DNA from: Paracoccaceae bacterium
GTDB lineage: Bacteria; Pseudomonadota; Alphaproteobacteria; Rhodobacterales; Rhodobacteraceae
Direction: 5' to 3'
Length of the DNA: 64,000 bases
Assembly: GCA_016936395.1 (NCBI GenBank)
Contig: JAFGXY010000076.1
Location: forward strand, 1-64,000
Positions 52,830 to 62,111 of the stretch are shown here, in pieces. The notes below the pieces were generated by a model that was not told where the DNA came from, made no database searches, and saw only the letters and a list, made by a program, of their open reading frames with translations. Both the position numbers and the translations under genes were made by a program. Position 1 is the stretch's first letter; each line of letters begins with the position of its first letter.

Positions 52830-54602
52830 ATGCGCATGACCACCGAGGAAGCCTTTGTAAAGGTGTTGCAGCGGCACGGGATCGAGCATGCCTTTGGCAT
52901 CATCGGATCGGCTTTCATGCCGATTTCCGACCTGTTCCCGAAGGCGGGGATCACGTTCTGGGATTGTGCGCATGAGGGCAGCGGCGGGATGATGGCCGAT
53001 GGCTATACCCGCGCGAGCGGTCGCATGAGCATGATGATTGCCCAGAACGGCCCCGGCATCACCAACTTCGTGACGCCCGTGAAGACCGCCTACTGGAACC
53101 ATACGCCGCTTTTGTTGGTCACGCCGCAGGCCGCCAACAAGACCATCGGCATGGGGGGCTTTCAGGAAGTCGAACAGATGGCGCTGTTCAAGGATATGGT
53201 CTGCTATCAGGAGGAGGTGCGCGACCCGTCCCGCGTGGCCGAGGTGCTGAACCGGGTGATCCTGAACGCGCGTCGCCATTCCGCCCCGGCGCAGATCAAC
53301 ATGCCGCGCGATTACTGGACGCAAGTGATTGATATTGATCTGCCGGTGCCGGTGGAGTTTGAACGCCCATCGGGCGGCGAGGCGGCGATTGCGCAGGCGG
53401 CGGACCTGCTTTCGGGGGCGGCGTTTCCGGTCATTCTGAACGGTGCGGGCGTGGTGCTGGGCGGCGCGATTGCGGCCAGCATGGCGCTGGCCGAGCGGTT
53501 GGATGCGCCGGTCTGCGTCGGCTATCAGCACAACGATGCCTTTCCGGGCAGTCACCCGCTGTTTGCCGGGCCTTTGGGATACAATGGCAGCAAGGCAGCG
53601 ATGGAGTTGATCGCGCAGGCCGATGTGGTGCTGTGCCTTGGCACGCGGTTGAACCCGTTTTCCACCTTGCCGGGCTATGGTCTGGACTATTGGCCGAAGA
53701 CCGCGAAGATCATTCAGGTTGATATCAACCCGGCCCGGATTGGTCTGACCAAGAAGGTCTCGGTCGGGATTGTGGGTGATGCCAAGGCGGTAGCCGAGGC
53801 GCTGTTGGGCCAGCTTGCGCCAACTGTGGGCGAAGCCGGGCGGGCCGAGCGCAAGGCGCTGATCGCGCAGACCAAATCGGCCTGGGCGCAACAGTTGTCG
53901 TCGATGGATCATGAAGACGATGATCCGGGCACCACATGGAACCAGCGCGCCCGTGCGGCCAAGCCCGAGTGGATGAGCCCGCGCATGGCATGGCGCGCGA
54001 TCCAGTCGGCCCTGCCGAAAGAGGCGATCATTTCCAGCGACATCGGCAACAACTGCGCCATCGGCAACGCCTACCCCACGTTCGAGGCCGGGCGGAAGTA
54101 TCTGGCGCCGGGGTTGTTCGGCCCCTGCGGCTATGGCCTGCCGTCGATTGTGGGGGCCAAGATTGCCTGCCCCGATACGCCAGTGGTGGGCTTTGCCGGC
54201 GATGGCGCCTTCGGCATTGCGGTGACGGAACTGACCGCGATTGGCCGCCCGGAATGGCCCGCGATCACCATGGTGGTGTTCCGCAACTATCAATGGGGCG
54301 CGGAAAAGCGCAACTCGACCCTGTGGTATGACGACAACTTTGTCGGCACCGAGTTGGACGAGGGTGTCAGTTACGCGGGCATCGCGCGGGCCTGTGGGCT
54401 GCTTGGCGTGCAGGCCCGCACGATGGACGACTTGCGCGCGGCACTGACTCAGGCGCTGGCTGACCAGAAGGCGGGCAAGACCACGCTGATCGAGGCGCTG
54501 ATCAATCAGGAACTGGGCGAGCCGTTCCGCCGGGATGCCATGAAGAAACCCGTTGAGGTGGCCGGAATTTCCAAGGCCGACATGCGCCCGCAGGCGGTAT
54601 GA
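52830..54602 (+). CDS. xsc: Sulfoacetaldehyde acetyltransferase
   Basis: 590-residue thiamine-diphosphate enzyme that converts sulfoacetaldehyde and phosphate to acetyl phosphate and sulfite. Start MRMTTEEAFVKVLQRHGIEHAFGIIGSAFMP; cofactor motif GDGAFGIAVTELTAIGRPEWP...NYQWGAEKRN; MIAQNGPGITNFVTPVKTAY. Length and motifs fit Xsc exactly. Its stop overlaps the sulfite exporter gene. No phosphate acetyltransferase lies adjacent, so acetyl phosphate must be handled elsewhere. Confidence 0.96.
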   Translation: MRMTTEEAFVKVLQRHGIEHAFGIIGSAFMPISDLFPKAGITFWDCAHEGSGGMMADGYTRASGRMSMMIAQNGPGITNFVTPVKTAYWNHTPLLLVTPQAANKTIGMGGFQEVEQMALFKDMVCYQEEVRDPSRVAEVLNRVILNARRHSAPAQINMPRDYWTQVIDIDLPVPVEFERPSGGEAAIAQAADLLSGAAFPVILNGAGVVLGGAIAASMALAERLDAPVCVGYQHNDAFPGSHPLFAGPLGYNGSKAAMELIAQADVVLCLGTRLNPFSTLPGYGLDYWPKTAKIIQVDINPARIGLTKKVSVGIVGDAKAVAEALLGQLAPTVGEAGRAERKALIAQTKSAWAQQLSSMDHEDDDPGTTWNQRARAAKPEWMSPRMAWRAIQSALPKEAIISSDIGNNCAIGNAYPTFEAGRKYLAPGLFGPCGYGLPSIVGAKIACPDTPVVGFAGDGAFGIAVTELTAIGRPEWPAITMVVFRNYQWGAEKRNSTLWYDDNFVGTELDEGVSYAGIARACGLLGVQARTMDDLRAALTQALADQKAGKTTLIEALINQELGEPFRRDAMKKPVEVAGISKADMRPQAV

Positions 54603-55339
54603 TCCCGTTTGGCCTGACCGGGGCCGAGGCAGCCTTGGTGGCGGTTGGAATGGCGGTTGCAGGCTATGTCCGGGGCTATTCCGGCTTTGGTTTTGCCGCC
54701 TTGGTGATGCTGTTTGCGGCGCTGGTAACTGACCCGTTCCGGTTTGTGCCGGTGGTCATTCTGGCCGATATCGCCATGACAGCCGGGCAGGCGCGGGGCA
54801 TCTGGGCGCAGATCGACTGGCGGCGCGTGGCGGGGTTGTTTGCGGGCTGCCTTGTCGGCGTGCCGCTGGGGGTGGCCGCGATCGGCTGGATCGGCGTCGA
54901 TGCCGGGCGGGCGCTGTTGTCGGGCTTTGTGCTGGCGATGTGCGCGCTGCTGCTGGTGGGCTGGCACATCGGGCGGCAAGGCGACGCCGCGCATGTCGGC
55001 GTTGGCGTGGTGTCGGGGCTGGCCAATGGCATGGCGGTGGGGGGGCTGCCGGTGGCGGTGTTCTTTGCCGCGCAAGGCGTGCCGCCGGTGGTGTTTCGCG
55101 CCACGGTGATTGCCTATTTCACCGCGCTTGACCTGTGGTCGCTGCCGGTGTTGTGGCAGGCGGGGCAGATCACCCGCGACAGTTTCATCGCCACGGGGCT
55201 TGGCCTGCCGTTCATGCTGGCGGGGCTTTGGGCCGGGGGCAGGCACTTTGCCGCGACCAGCCCACAGGATTTCCGGCGCTTTGCCATCTTGCTGCTGATG
55301 GCCTTGTCGCTGGCCGGGTTGGCACGGTCGCTGCTTTAG
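54599..55339 (+). CDS. TauE/SafE-family sulfite exporter
   Basis: 246 residues, about eight helices, of the TauE/SafE family: VRGYSGFGFAALVMLFAALV, VPVVILADIAMTAGQARGI, LFAGCLVGVPLGVAAIGWI and GLANGMAVGGLPVAVFFAAQ. ATG 54599 overlaps the xsc stop (ATGA), so export of the sulfite made by Xsc is its likely role. Stops in TAG. Confidence 0.9.
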   Translation: MIPFGLTGAEAALVAVGMAVAGYVRGYSGFGFAALVMLFAALVTDPFRFVPVVILADIAMTAGQARGIWAQIDWRRVAGLFAGCLVGVPLGVAAIGWIGVDAGRALLSGFVLAMCALLLVGWHIGRQGDAAHVGVGVVSGLANGMAVGGLPVAVFFAAQGVPPVVFRATVIAYFTALDLWSLPVLWQAGQITRDSFIATGLGLPFMLAGLWAGGRHFAATSPQDFRRFAILLLMALSLAGLARSLL

Positions 55340-55379
55340 GGCGGTTCGTCGGGTGTGGTCGGCACGGTGTTTCGGGCCC

Positions 55380-55408
55380 TTGGGCAGAGTCTGGCCGTTT
55401 GCTATGCT
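55380..55408 (+). promoter_or_regulatory. Candidate promoter for the hybrid histidine kinase
   Basis: TTGGGC (55380-55385), 17-base spacer, TATGCT (55403-55408), about 85 bases before the chosen start. Moderate match to a housekeeping promoter; suggests the kinase is transcribed separately from the xsc operon. Confidence 0.35.
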
Positions 55409-55492
55409 TGTCAGGATCGAGTGCTTGGGGCATCGTGCAATCCCAAGACGAAATCCGCACGGGAGGCCAAGCTGAACGCCATTGACCGGCCG

Positions 55493-58400
55493 ATGGCCGA
55501 CGACACCGCGGTTCTGGTCGCCGTGGCACTTGCCATGGCCGATGTCGCAACCCACGACGACCCGCAAGACGGACTTGACCGGCTGGCTGTCGCGCTGGAC
55601 CTGCCGCTGTCGCTGCACCATGGCGGCACGTCGTGGCGGGCGGGGACCGGCACCCCCGGCAAGGCGTTGCGCAAGGCCGATGGGGTGCGGTTGCAAGGCG
55701 GGCCAGAGACGCTTTCTCAAGCCGCCGAGCTTGCCTTGACGGCATTTCTGCGGGCGGTCGCCGCGCGACTGACCAGTCTTCAGGCGCAAGTCGGTATGGT
55801 AGAGCGGCTTCAGGGCAAGGTCGAACGGCGCGATCAGCTTTTGCGCCACCTGTTCGACCTGTCGCCCGTTGGCGTGGTGCTGGTGGATGGCGAAAGCCGT
55901 CAGATCATCGAGGCCAATGCCGCCTTTCAAGGCTTTGGCACCTGGACGCGCGACGATTTGCTGGGGCAGGACATCTTTGTTCTGCTTGGCCCGGAACACA
56001 GCCAGCTGCGGAATGACGCGGTGCGCGATCTGGCTCAGAATGGTCGGTTCGGCCCGGTCGAAAGCTGCTTTCGGCGCCCGGATGGAACCCTGTTTCCGGC
56101 GGTGGTGCAGGGCATCAGTCTGGCGCAGGCCCGTGGCCGCAAGATCGTCTGGCTGCTGGTTCAGGACATCAGCGCCGAGCGGGCCCATCTGGCCGAGGTG
56201 CAGGCGGTGCGCGATGAAGCGCTGCGGGCCCGTGCAGAACTGCACACCGCGGTGCAGGCCTTGCCGCATGGGTTTGTCCTGTTTGATGCCGAAGACCGGG
56301 TGGTGATGGTCAATGACCAGATGAAAGCGGTTTACCCGGAACTGGCCAGCAGTATGGTGCCGGGGCGGCGCTATGTCGATGTGCTGGCCGAAGGCGTGGC
56401 CATGGGGGTGTTTCCCGAGGCCGTCGGGCGTGAGGCGGCGTTTATCGACGATATCTTGACCGCACGGGACGCCCCGGTCTTCGAGCGGTTGACCGAATTG
56501 CCCAAGGGCCGCGTGATGCGGGCGCTGGAACGCAAGATCCCCAGCGGCGGCCGCGTCGGCCTGCGGATCGACGTGACCGACGAACGGGCCGCCAAGCGCC
56601 GGTTGTCGCAGGTGATCGAAGGCTCGCAGGCTGGCACCTGGGAATGTGATTTCGAGACCGACGAAAACCTTGTCAACGACCGCTGGGTCACCATGCTGGG
56701 CTATGACCGGGCGGCGCTGGAGCCGATCACCCTGTTGACTTGGCGTAGCCTGCTGCACCCGGACGACACCCAGATGGTGCTGGAGATCATCAACAGGGTG
56801 ATCCGCCAGAAGCGTCAGGTGTTCGATCTGGCGTTCCGCCTGCGTCACCGCGACGGGCATTGGGTCTGGGTCCAGTCGCGCGGTCAGGTGACCGAGCGCA
56901 AGGCAGATGGCACGCCGGTCCGGATGGCGGGGGTGCATGTCGATGTCTCGGCGCTGAAAGCCGCCGAACAGCGGCTGGAACAGATCATCGAAGGCGCCGA
57001 GGTGGGAACCTGGCACCGCGACCTGCGCAGCGGCGTGACGCAGGTCAATGACCAATGGGAACGGATGCTTGGCCATGCCGCGGGCGCGCTGTCGCCGGTG
57101 ACGGATGACACCTGGCGCGCCTTGATCCACCCCGAAGATCTGGCGATGCTGGACCGTGATGAAGAACGGCAACTTGCTGGCGGGTTGTTCCAGTTTCAAT
57201 ATGAACTTCGGCTGCGCCACAAGGCGGGGCATTGGGTCTGGGTGCTGTCGCGGGGGCGGGCGACCGAATGGGATGCCGATGGCAGGCCGATCGCCTTGTC
57301 CGGCGTGCTGCTGGATATCAGCGCGCGCAAGCGGCTGGAAAGCGATCTGGAGGCCGAGCGCGACTTTCTGGCCACCCTGATGGAAACATCGGTGTCGGGG
57401 ATCATGGCCACGGATGCCGATGGTCGGATCGTCTTTCTCAGCCGCGAGGTGCAGCGCATTCTGGAACTGCCGGGCGAGGGGCTGCTGAACCGGATTTGCG
57501 ACCCGCAAATGTTGCGCCTGCACCATGAAGACGGTCGTCCGCTGGCGTTTTGCGAGTTGCCCTGTCAGTTGGTGCAGGCCAGTGGCCAGACCGTCCGCGA
57601 CCTGCGCCTTGCAATGCACCTGCCCGACGGCCGCCGCAAGGTGGTGGCGGTCAATGCGGCGATGTTGCCCGAACCGGGCATCGCGCGGGTGGTTGCCACC
57701 ATCACCGACATCACCGGGGCGGCCACGGCCGAAGAAGACCTGCGCGCCGCGATCGACCGGGCCGAGGCCGCCAATCGCGCCAAATCGCAGTTTCTGGCCA
57801 ATATGAGCCACGAGTTGCGCACGCCGGTGAACGGTATTCTGGGGATGGCCGATCTGCTGGTTGACGCGCCGCTGGACGCGGCACAAGGCCGGATGCTGAC
57901 CACGATCCGCGAATCCGGCGGCCATTTGCTGTCGATCCTGGATGACATCCTTGATCTGGCCAAGATCGAAAGCGGCAAGCTGGCGCTGCACGCGGCCCCG
58001 CTGCGGCTGGCCGATCTGGCAGAACGGGTGGAAGCGATGCACCGGCCTGCCGCACAGGCCAAGGGGGTGGCGTTCCGGGTTGATCTTGCCCCGGGGCTGC
58101 ATATGCACCGTCTGGGCGACGCACAGCGCCTGTTGCAGGTCATGCACAACCTTGTCGGCAATGCGGTCAAGTTCACCGAAGCCGGCTTTGTGGCCGTGCG
58201 GATCGACCCCGAGGCCGACGGGATCGGGCTGAGGGTGTCCGACAGCGGCATCGGCATGTCGGCAGATCAGGCGGCGGTGGTGTTTGATGAATTTACCCAG
58301 GCCGATGGCTCGATCTCGCGCCGCTTTGGCGGCACCGGACTGGGGTTGCCCATCGTGCGCCGGCTGGTCGGCATGATGGGGGGCGAGATCAGTCTGGACA

Positions 58401-58951
58401 GCGCGCCGGGGCAGGGCACCACGGTGCATCTGCGTCTGCCGATGCCGGTGTGCGCGGCGCCGGATGCGGCGGTGCCCGCCGGAGCCTTGCCGCATTTTCC
58501 CGGTCTTCGGGTGCTGCTGGCCGAGGACAACGCCACCAACCGCCTGATCCTGCGCGCCATGCTGACCCGGCTGGGCATATCGGCAACCATGGCGCTAGAT
58601 GGTGATGAGGCCGTGGCGCTGTGGCAGCCGGGGGCCTATGATCTGGTGATCATGGACATCGCCATGCCGCGCAAGGACGGCGTGACCGCTTTGGCCGAAT
58701 TGCAGGCCGAGGCCGTCGAGCTGGCGAAGGCCGGGGCGGCGGCCCTGCCACCGGTGATTGCCGTCACCGCCAATGCGATGATGCATCATCAGGCCGACTA
58801 TCGCGCCGCGGGCTTTGCCAGCGTGGTGACCAAGCCGGTGTCGATCGACGGTCTGGCACAGGCGATTGGCGCGCTTTGCCAGACCGTCGCGCCCGGCCCG
58901 GCCCCCACGGCACCGCTTGCGCCTGCCTGCAACACTGTGTCAGCTTCGTGA
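55493..58951 (+). CDS. Soluble five-PAS hybrid sensor histidine kinase
   Basis: 1152 residues without transmembrane helices. After about 110 uncertain residues come PAS-like modules near 115-230, 245-350, 371-492 (WECDFETDENLVNDRWVTML...RHRDGHWVWVQSRG), 496-612 (a close tandem copy, RHKAGHWVWVLSRG) and 620-740. Then HisKA with MSHELRTPVNGILG (His773), HATPase (NLVGNAVKF, DSGIGMS, GGTGLGLPIV) and a receiver with phospho-acceptor Asp1055 in LVIMDIAMPRKDG. GGGAGG lies before an in-frame CTG at 55472, so the true start may be there. No response regulator or phosphotransfer partner adjoins. Confidence 0.88.
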   Translation: MADDTAVLVAVALAMADVATHDDPQDGLDRLAVALDLPLSLHHGGTSWRAGTGTPGKALRKADGVRLQGGPETLSQAAELALTAFLRAVAARLTSLQAQVGMVERLQGKVERRDQLLRHLFDLSPVGVVLVDGESRQIIEANAAFQGFGTWTRDDLLGQDIFVLLGPEHSQLRNDAVRDLAQNGRFGPVESCFRRPDGTLFPAVVQGISLAQARGRKIVWLLVQDISAERAHLAEVQAVRDEALRARAELHTAVQALPHGFVLFDAEDRVVMVNDQMKAVYPELASSMVPGRRYVDVLAEGVAMGVFPEAVGREAAFIDDILTARDAPVFERLTELPKGRVMRALERKIPSGGRVGLRIDVTDERAAKRRLSQVIEGSQAGTWECDFETDENLVNDRWVTMLGYDRAALEPITLLTWRSLLHPDDTQMVLEIINRVIRQKRQVFDLAFRLRHRDGHWVWVQSRGQVTERKADGTPVRMAGVHVDVSALKAAEQRLEQIIEGAEVGTWHRDLRSGVTQVNDQWERMLGHAAGALSPVTDDTWRALIHPEDLAMLDRDEERQLAGGLFQFQYELRLRHKAGHWVWVLSRGRATEWDADGRPIALSGVLLDISARKRLESDLEAERDFLATLMETSVSGIMATDADGRIVFLSREVQRILELPGEGLLNRICDPQMLRLHHEDGRPLAFCELPCQLVQASGQTVRDLRLAMHLPDGRRKVVAVNAAMLPEPGIARVVATITDITGAATAEEDLRAAIDRAEAANRAKSQFLANMSHELRTPVNGILGMADLLVDAPLDAAQGRMLTTIRESGGHLLSILDDILDLAKIESGKLALHAAPLRLADLAERVEAMHRPAAQAKGVAFRVDLAPGLHMHRLGDAQRLLQVMHNLVGNAVKFTEAGFVAVRIDPEADGIGLRVSDSGIGMSADQAAVVFDEFTQADGSISRRFGGTGLGLPIVRRLVGMMGGEISLDSAPGQGTTVHLRLPMPVCAAPDAAVPAGALPHFPGLRVLLAEDNATNRLILRAMLTRLGISATMALDGDEAVALWQPGAYDLVIMDIAMPRKDGVTALAELQAEAVELAKAGAAALPPVIAVTANAMMHHQADYRAAGFASVVTKPVSIDGLAQAIGALCQTVAPGPAPTAPLAPACNTVSAS

Positions 58952-59014
58952 CCACGACCACGGAACTTCTGGCGATCTGAGCAAGATCAAGGCACAATTG
59001 CCGAATAACTGGCA

Positions 59015-59026
59015 TAGGAATTCCTA
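59015..59026. promoter_or_regulatory. Palindrome before the thiosulfate transporter gene
   Basis: TAGGAATTCCTA is a perfect 12-base palindrome just before the ribosome site GGAGGG, within 25 bases of ATG 59039. The surrounding 87-base spacer is AT-richer than its flanks. Possibly an operator for an ArsR-type sulfur regulator (SoxR/SqrR class); not matched to a known consensus. Confidence 0.4.
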
Positions 59027-59038
59027 CGGAGGGCCGCC

Positions 59039-60103
59039 ATGGACGTTTCCGCACTGCTTGACCTGATGGACGAGGGCTATCTCTCGGCACTGTTCGGCTT
59101 GATCACTGGCCTGATCTTTGGCGTGGCAGCACAGCGGTCGTCGTTCTGCCTGCGGGCCTCGACTGTTGAATTCGCCCGCGGTCAGTTGGGGCCGCGGATG
59201 GCGGTCTGGCTTTTGGCGTTCTCCACGGCGGTGGTCTGGGTGCAGGCGGCGCGTCTGCTGGGATTGTTCGAGCCGCAAGAGGCGCGGATGATGGCGATCA
59301 CCGGGTCATGGTCGGGCGCCATCATCGGCGGGCTGATCTTTGGCGTCGGCATGGTGCTGGCGCGCGGTTGTTCGGGGCGGCTTTTGGTGCTGGCCTCGAC
59401 CGGCAACCTGCGGTCGGTGGTGGCGGGTTTGATCTTCGCCGTGGTCGCACAGATGAGCCTGCATGGCCTGCTTGCGCCATTGCGCGAAGAGCTGGCCGGG
59501 TTGTGGGTCACCTCCAACGGAATGAACGTCGATCTGATCGCCTTGCTGGGCTTGCCCGATATCTCGGGCCTGCTGCTGGGCGTGGTGTTGGCGGCTGTGG
59601 CCCTTGTGCTGGCGCGGCGCAATGCCATTGGCCTGAAGACACTGATCTTTGCGCCGGGTGTGGGCTTTGCGGTGGCGGTCGGTTGGGTGCTGACCTTCAC
59701 GCTGGCACAGCAGGCGTTTGACCCCGTGTCGGTGACTTCTGCCACGTTTTCAGGCCCTTCCGCGAATACGTTGATGTTCTTTCTGATCCCCGATCCGGTG
59801 CTGGATTTCGACGTGGGTCTGGTGCCGGGGGTGGTGCTGGGCGCGTTGAGCGCATCGCTTGTGACGCGCGAGTTCAAGTTCGAGGCCTTTGAGGGCGCGC
59901 GCCAGATGCAGCGGTCGATGTTCGGTGCGGTGCTGATGGGCTTTGGTGCCATGCTGGCCGGGGGCTGTGCCATCGGTGCCGGGGTTACCGGCGGGTCGAT
60001 CTTTGTGGCAACGGCCTGGCTCGCGCTGCTGTGCATGTGGATCGGCGCGATCATCACCGATTTTCTGGTGGATCAGGTCGGCAGCCGCCCGGTTGCCGCA
60101 TAA
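59039..60103 (+). CDS. TsuA/YeeE-type thiosulfate (sulfur compound) transporter
   Basis: 354 residues, about nine to ten helices. The three conserved cysteine blocks of the family are present: AQRSSFCLRAS near residue 35, LARGCSGRLLVLAS near 108 and LAGGCAIGAGVTGGSI near 310. TsuA-type proteins import thiosulfate through these cysteines. It faces the soxEFGH block and probably supplies or removes sulfur compounds for that pathway. GGAGGG precedes ATG 59039. Confidence 0.9.
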   Translation: MDVSALLDLMDEGYLSALFGLITGLIFGVAAQRSSFCLRASTVEFARGQLGPRMAVWLLAFSTAVVWVQAARLLGLFEPQEARMMAITGSWSGAIIGGLIFGVGMVLARGCSGRLLVLASTGNLRSVVAGLIFAVVAQMSLHGLLAPLREELAGLWVTSNGMNVDLIALLGLPDISGLLLGVVLAAVALVLARRNAIGLKTLIFAPGVGFAVAVGWVLTFTLAQQAFDPVSVTSATFSGPSANTLMFFLIPDPVLDFDVGLVPGVVLGALSASLVTREFKFEAFEGARQMQRSMFGAVLMGFGAMLAGGCAIGAGVTGGSIFVATAWLALLCMWIGAIITDFLVDQVGSRPVAA

Positions 60104-60121
60104 GCTCTGACCTGACCCGAC

Positions 60122-60147
60122 AAAAAAAGCGGCCCCGAGGGGCCGCT
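60122..60147 (-). terminator. Rho-independent terminator of the sox block
   Basis: Perfect 9-base arms AGCGGCCCC (60128-60136) and GGGGCCGCT (60139-60147). On the minus strand the stem is followed by TTTTTTT, the clearest intrinsic terminator in the window. It closes the soxE-F-G-H transcript 28 bases past the soxH stop and may also serve the convergent transporter gene. Confidence 0.88.
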
Positions 60148-60175
60148 GAAGGTGTCCGTCAGGGAGGTAACAAAC

Positions 60176-61123
60176 TCACTCGAATTCCATCTCGGAAAAC
60201 ACCACGCCGGCGTTTTTGGTGGCCAGTTCTTCGAAGGTGTCAAGGTTCTTCCACGCCGATTGATCGACGTAATAGGCCCCGGCCAGATCGCCGCCGGCTT
60301 CGATATGGGCGGCGATCTTTGACCGCAGATCCACCAGATAGTCGCGGGTAAAGCGGGTGACTTGCGCCAGATTGGTCGGGTGGCCATGGCCCGGCACGAT
60401 GTAAGTCGGGTTCAGTGGCATGAACTTGGTTTCCCATGTCTCGATCCAGCAACTGGTGCAGGTGCCTTCAAAGATCGGTGGCATGCGTTCGGAAAACGCG
60501 ATGTCGCCCGCGATCATCATCGACCATTGCGGAATCCAGACTTGGGTGTCGCCGGGGCTGTGCGCGGGGCCAAGGTGCAGCACCTCGATCGTCACGTCGC
60601 CCATGGTGATGGTTTTGGCATCGGTGAAGGTTTCGGTCGGGCCCATCGGGTCGGTGCCTTCGGCGTTTTCCTTGGCATAGCCCTTCAAGGCTTGCAGGCT
60701 CTGACCCATGCTGTCATCAAACTCTTCCGCCGCATCGACATGGGCCAGCACCGGCACGCCTTGGGCGATCCAGTAATTGTTGCCCAGCATGGCATGGCCT
60801 TGGCCGTTTTCGTTGATCACCAGCTTCACCGGCTGGTCGGTGACGCGCTTGATCTCGGCATGCAGCGCCTCGGCCAGTTTGTAGCTGGCGCCCGAGTTGA
60901 CGACGACCACGCCATCGCCGGTCACGATGAAGCTGAGGTTGTTGTTATGGCCTGCGTTCTCATAGGTCGGCGGTGCCGTCGCGCCGATGGAGGACCAGAC
61001 ATGGGGAATGATCTCGACCGGCTTTGAATACAGCACCGACTGCAGGTATTGGTCGGGGATATCTTCCGACGCAAAGGCAGCGGTGGACAAAAGGCAGGCG
61101 GCAAGGGTCAGGCGGGTGAACAT
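60176..61123 (-). CDS. soxH: SoxH-like metallo-beta-lactamase-fold protein with altered metal motif
   Basis: 315 residues with a Sec signal peptide (MFTRLTLAACLLSTAAFA). Beta-lactamase-fold order is visible, with later ligands kept: LGPAHSPGDT, MMIAGDIAF and VPGHGHP. The canonical HxHxDH is replaced by NENGQGHAM (residues 104-112), so the first zinc site is not standard. Position as last gene after soxG matches Paracoccus pantotrophus soxEFGH. SoxH is dispensable for thiosulfate oxidation there; its substrate is unknown. Start abuts the soxG stop with no gap. Confidence 0.82.
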   Translation of the reverse strand: MFTRLTLAACLLSTAAFASEDIPDQYLQSVLYSKPVEIIPHVWSSIGATAPPTYENAGHNNNLSFIVTGDGVVVVNSGASYKLAEALHAEIKRVTDQPVKLVINENGQGHAMLGNNYWIAQGVPVLAHVDAAEEFDDSMGQSLQALKGYAKENAEGTDPMGPTETFTDAKTITMGDVTIEVLHLGPAHSPGDTQVWIPQWSMMIAGDIAFSERMPPIFEGTCTSCWIETWETKFMPLNPTYIVPGHGHPTNLAQVTRFTRDYLVDLRSKIAAHIEAGGDLAGAYYVDQSAWKNLDTFEELATKNAGVVFSEMEFE

Positions 61124-62038
61124 TTACGCTTCCTCTACAAAACGATAGGTGGAGCCCTGCTTTTCGGCGCGACCAATGCCGCCGCCGGGCAAGTGATAGC
61201 CGATCAGCCGCATCTGTGCGGCGCTGATCTGATCCAGCAGCGCCACACGGGTTGCCGCCGCCATGACCCCGTCCTGATCGGAGCCCGAGGCCCAGTCGGG
61301 GCGTTCAAAGGCGACGTGGTGGTTGCCAAGCGCGTCGCCCACGACCATGACGCTTTCGCTGCCACCGCGCAGTTCATAGGCCATGTGGCCGGGGGTATGA
61401 CCTGCGGTCAGGCGGGCGGCGATACCGGGCAGCACCTCTTCGCCATCGTTGACGAAGCGAACGGTTTCGGCAATCGCCTCCAGCCGGCGCATGGCACCGA
61501 CGGCAAAGGTGGTGCGCGCCTCGCCTATGGTGGAAACGGTGTTCGGGTCCATCCAGTAGTCAAACTCGGCCTGCCCGATCATGAATTGCGCGTTGGGGAA
61601 GATCGGCTCGTCAAACTCGTCCAGCAGGCCCCAGATGTGGTCGGGGTGGGCGTGGGTAAAGCAGACATGGGTGATGTCATCAACGGTCAGGCCAAGGGCA
61701 TCAAACGCCTCTTGCAGCTTGCCCACCGTGGGTTGGAAATCGGGGCCTGACCCCACATCGAACAGCACGGTATTGGTGCCGTCGCGCATCAGCGTCACGT
61801 TGCAGGGCGGCGTCAACTGGTCGGTGGGCAGGCCGTATTTCGTGACGATGGCGGTCATTTCGTCCTGCGGCATGCCGCCAAGGATGAAATCGCCGGGCAA
61901 AGTCAGGGTGCCATCCAGCAGGGTGTCGATCCGCATTGTGCCCATGGTCAGGCTGGACGAGGCCCAAAGACGGGCAGGCAGGAAGGGCAGGGCGAGGCTG
62001 GCAGAGGCAGCGGTCAGAAAATGGCGGCGGGTCAGCAT
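61124..62038 (-). CDS. soxG: SoxG-like zinc hydrolase, Tat-exported
   Basis: 304-residue metallo-beta-lactamase-fold protein with a twin-arginine leader (LTRRHFLTAASASLALPFLP). Metal motif VCFTHAHPDHIWGLLDEF is intact, with TAGHTPGHMAY and MVVGDALGNHH further ligands. Lies between soxF and soxH, both read leftwards. Function within sulfur oxidation is not established; it is an accessory periplasmic hydrolase. Confidence 0.82.
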   Translation of the reverse strand: MLTRRHFLTAASASLALPFLPARLWASSSLTMGTMRIDTLLDGTLTLPGDFILGGMPQDEMTAIVTKYGLPTDQLTPPCNVTLMRDGTNTVLFDVGSGPDFQPTVGKLQEAFDALGLTVDDITHVCFTHAHPDHIWGLLDEFDEPIFPNAQFMIGQAEFDYWMDPNTVSTIGEARTTFAVGAMRRLEAIAETVRFVNDGEEVLPGIAARLTAGHTPGHMAYELRGGSESVMVVGDALGNHHVAFERPDWASGSDQDGVMAAATRVALLDQISAAQMRLIGYHLPGGGIGRAEKQGSTYRFVEEA

Positions 62039-62072
62039 GGGGCACCTTGGTCAGGGAAGGGAAAGGGGGGAA

Positions 62073-62093
62073 GGGGGGCCAATCTGGCCCCCC
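62073..62093 (-). terminator. Intercistronic hairpin between soxF and soxG
   Basis: GGGGGGCCA (62073-62081), ATC, TGGCCCCCC (62085-62093): a perfect 9-bp stem with a 3-base loop in the 73-base soxF-soxG gap. On the minus strand it is followed by TTCCCCCC, not a T-run, so it more likely tunes mRNA decay or partial termination. Confidence 0.55.
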
Positions 62094-62111
62094 GGATGTC
62101 AGCCGACGGTG

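Noticed and set aside
54506-58495. Very long open frame on the minus strand (over 1300 codons) opposite the histidine kinase
   Set aside because: High-G+C antisense shadow: composition rich in His, Arg, Gln and Pro, no domain order, and the plus strand carries an unmistakable kinase.
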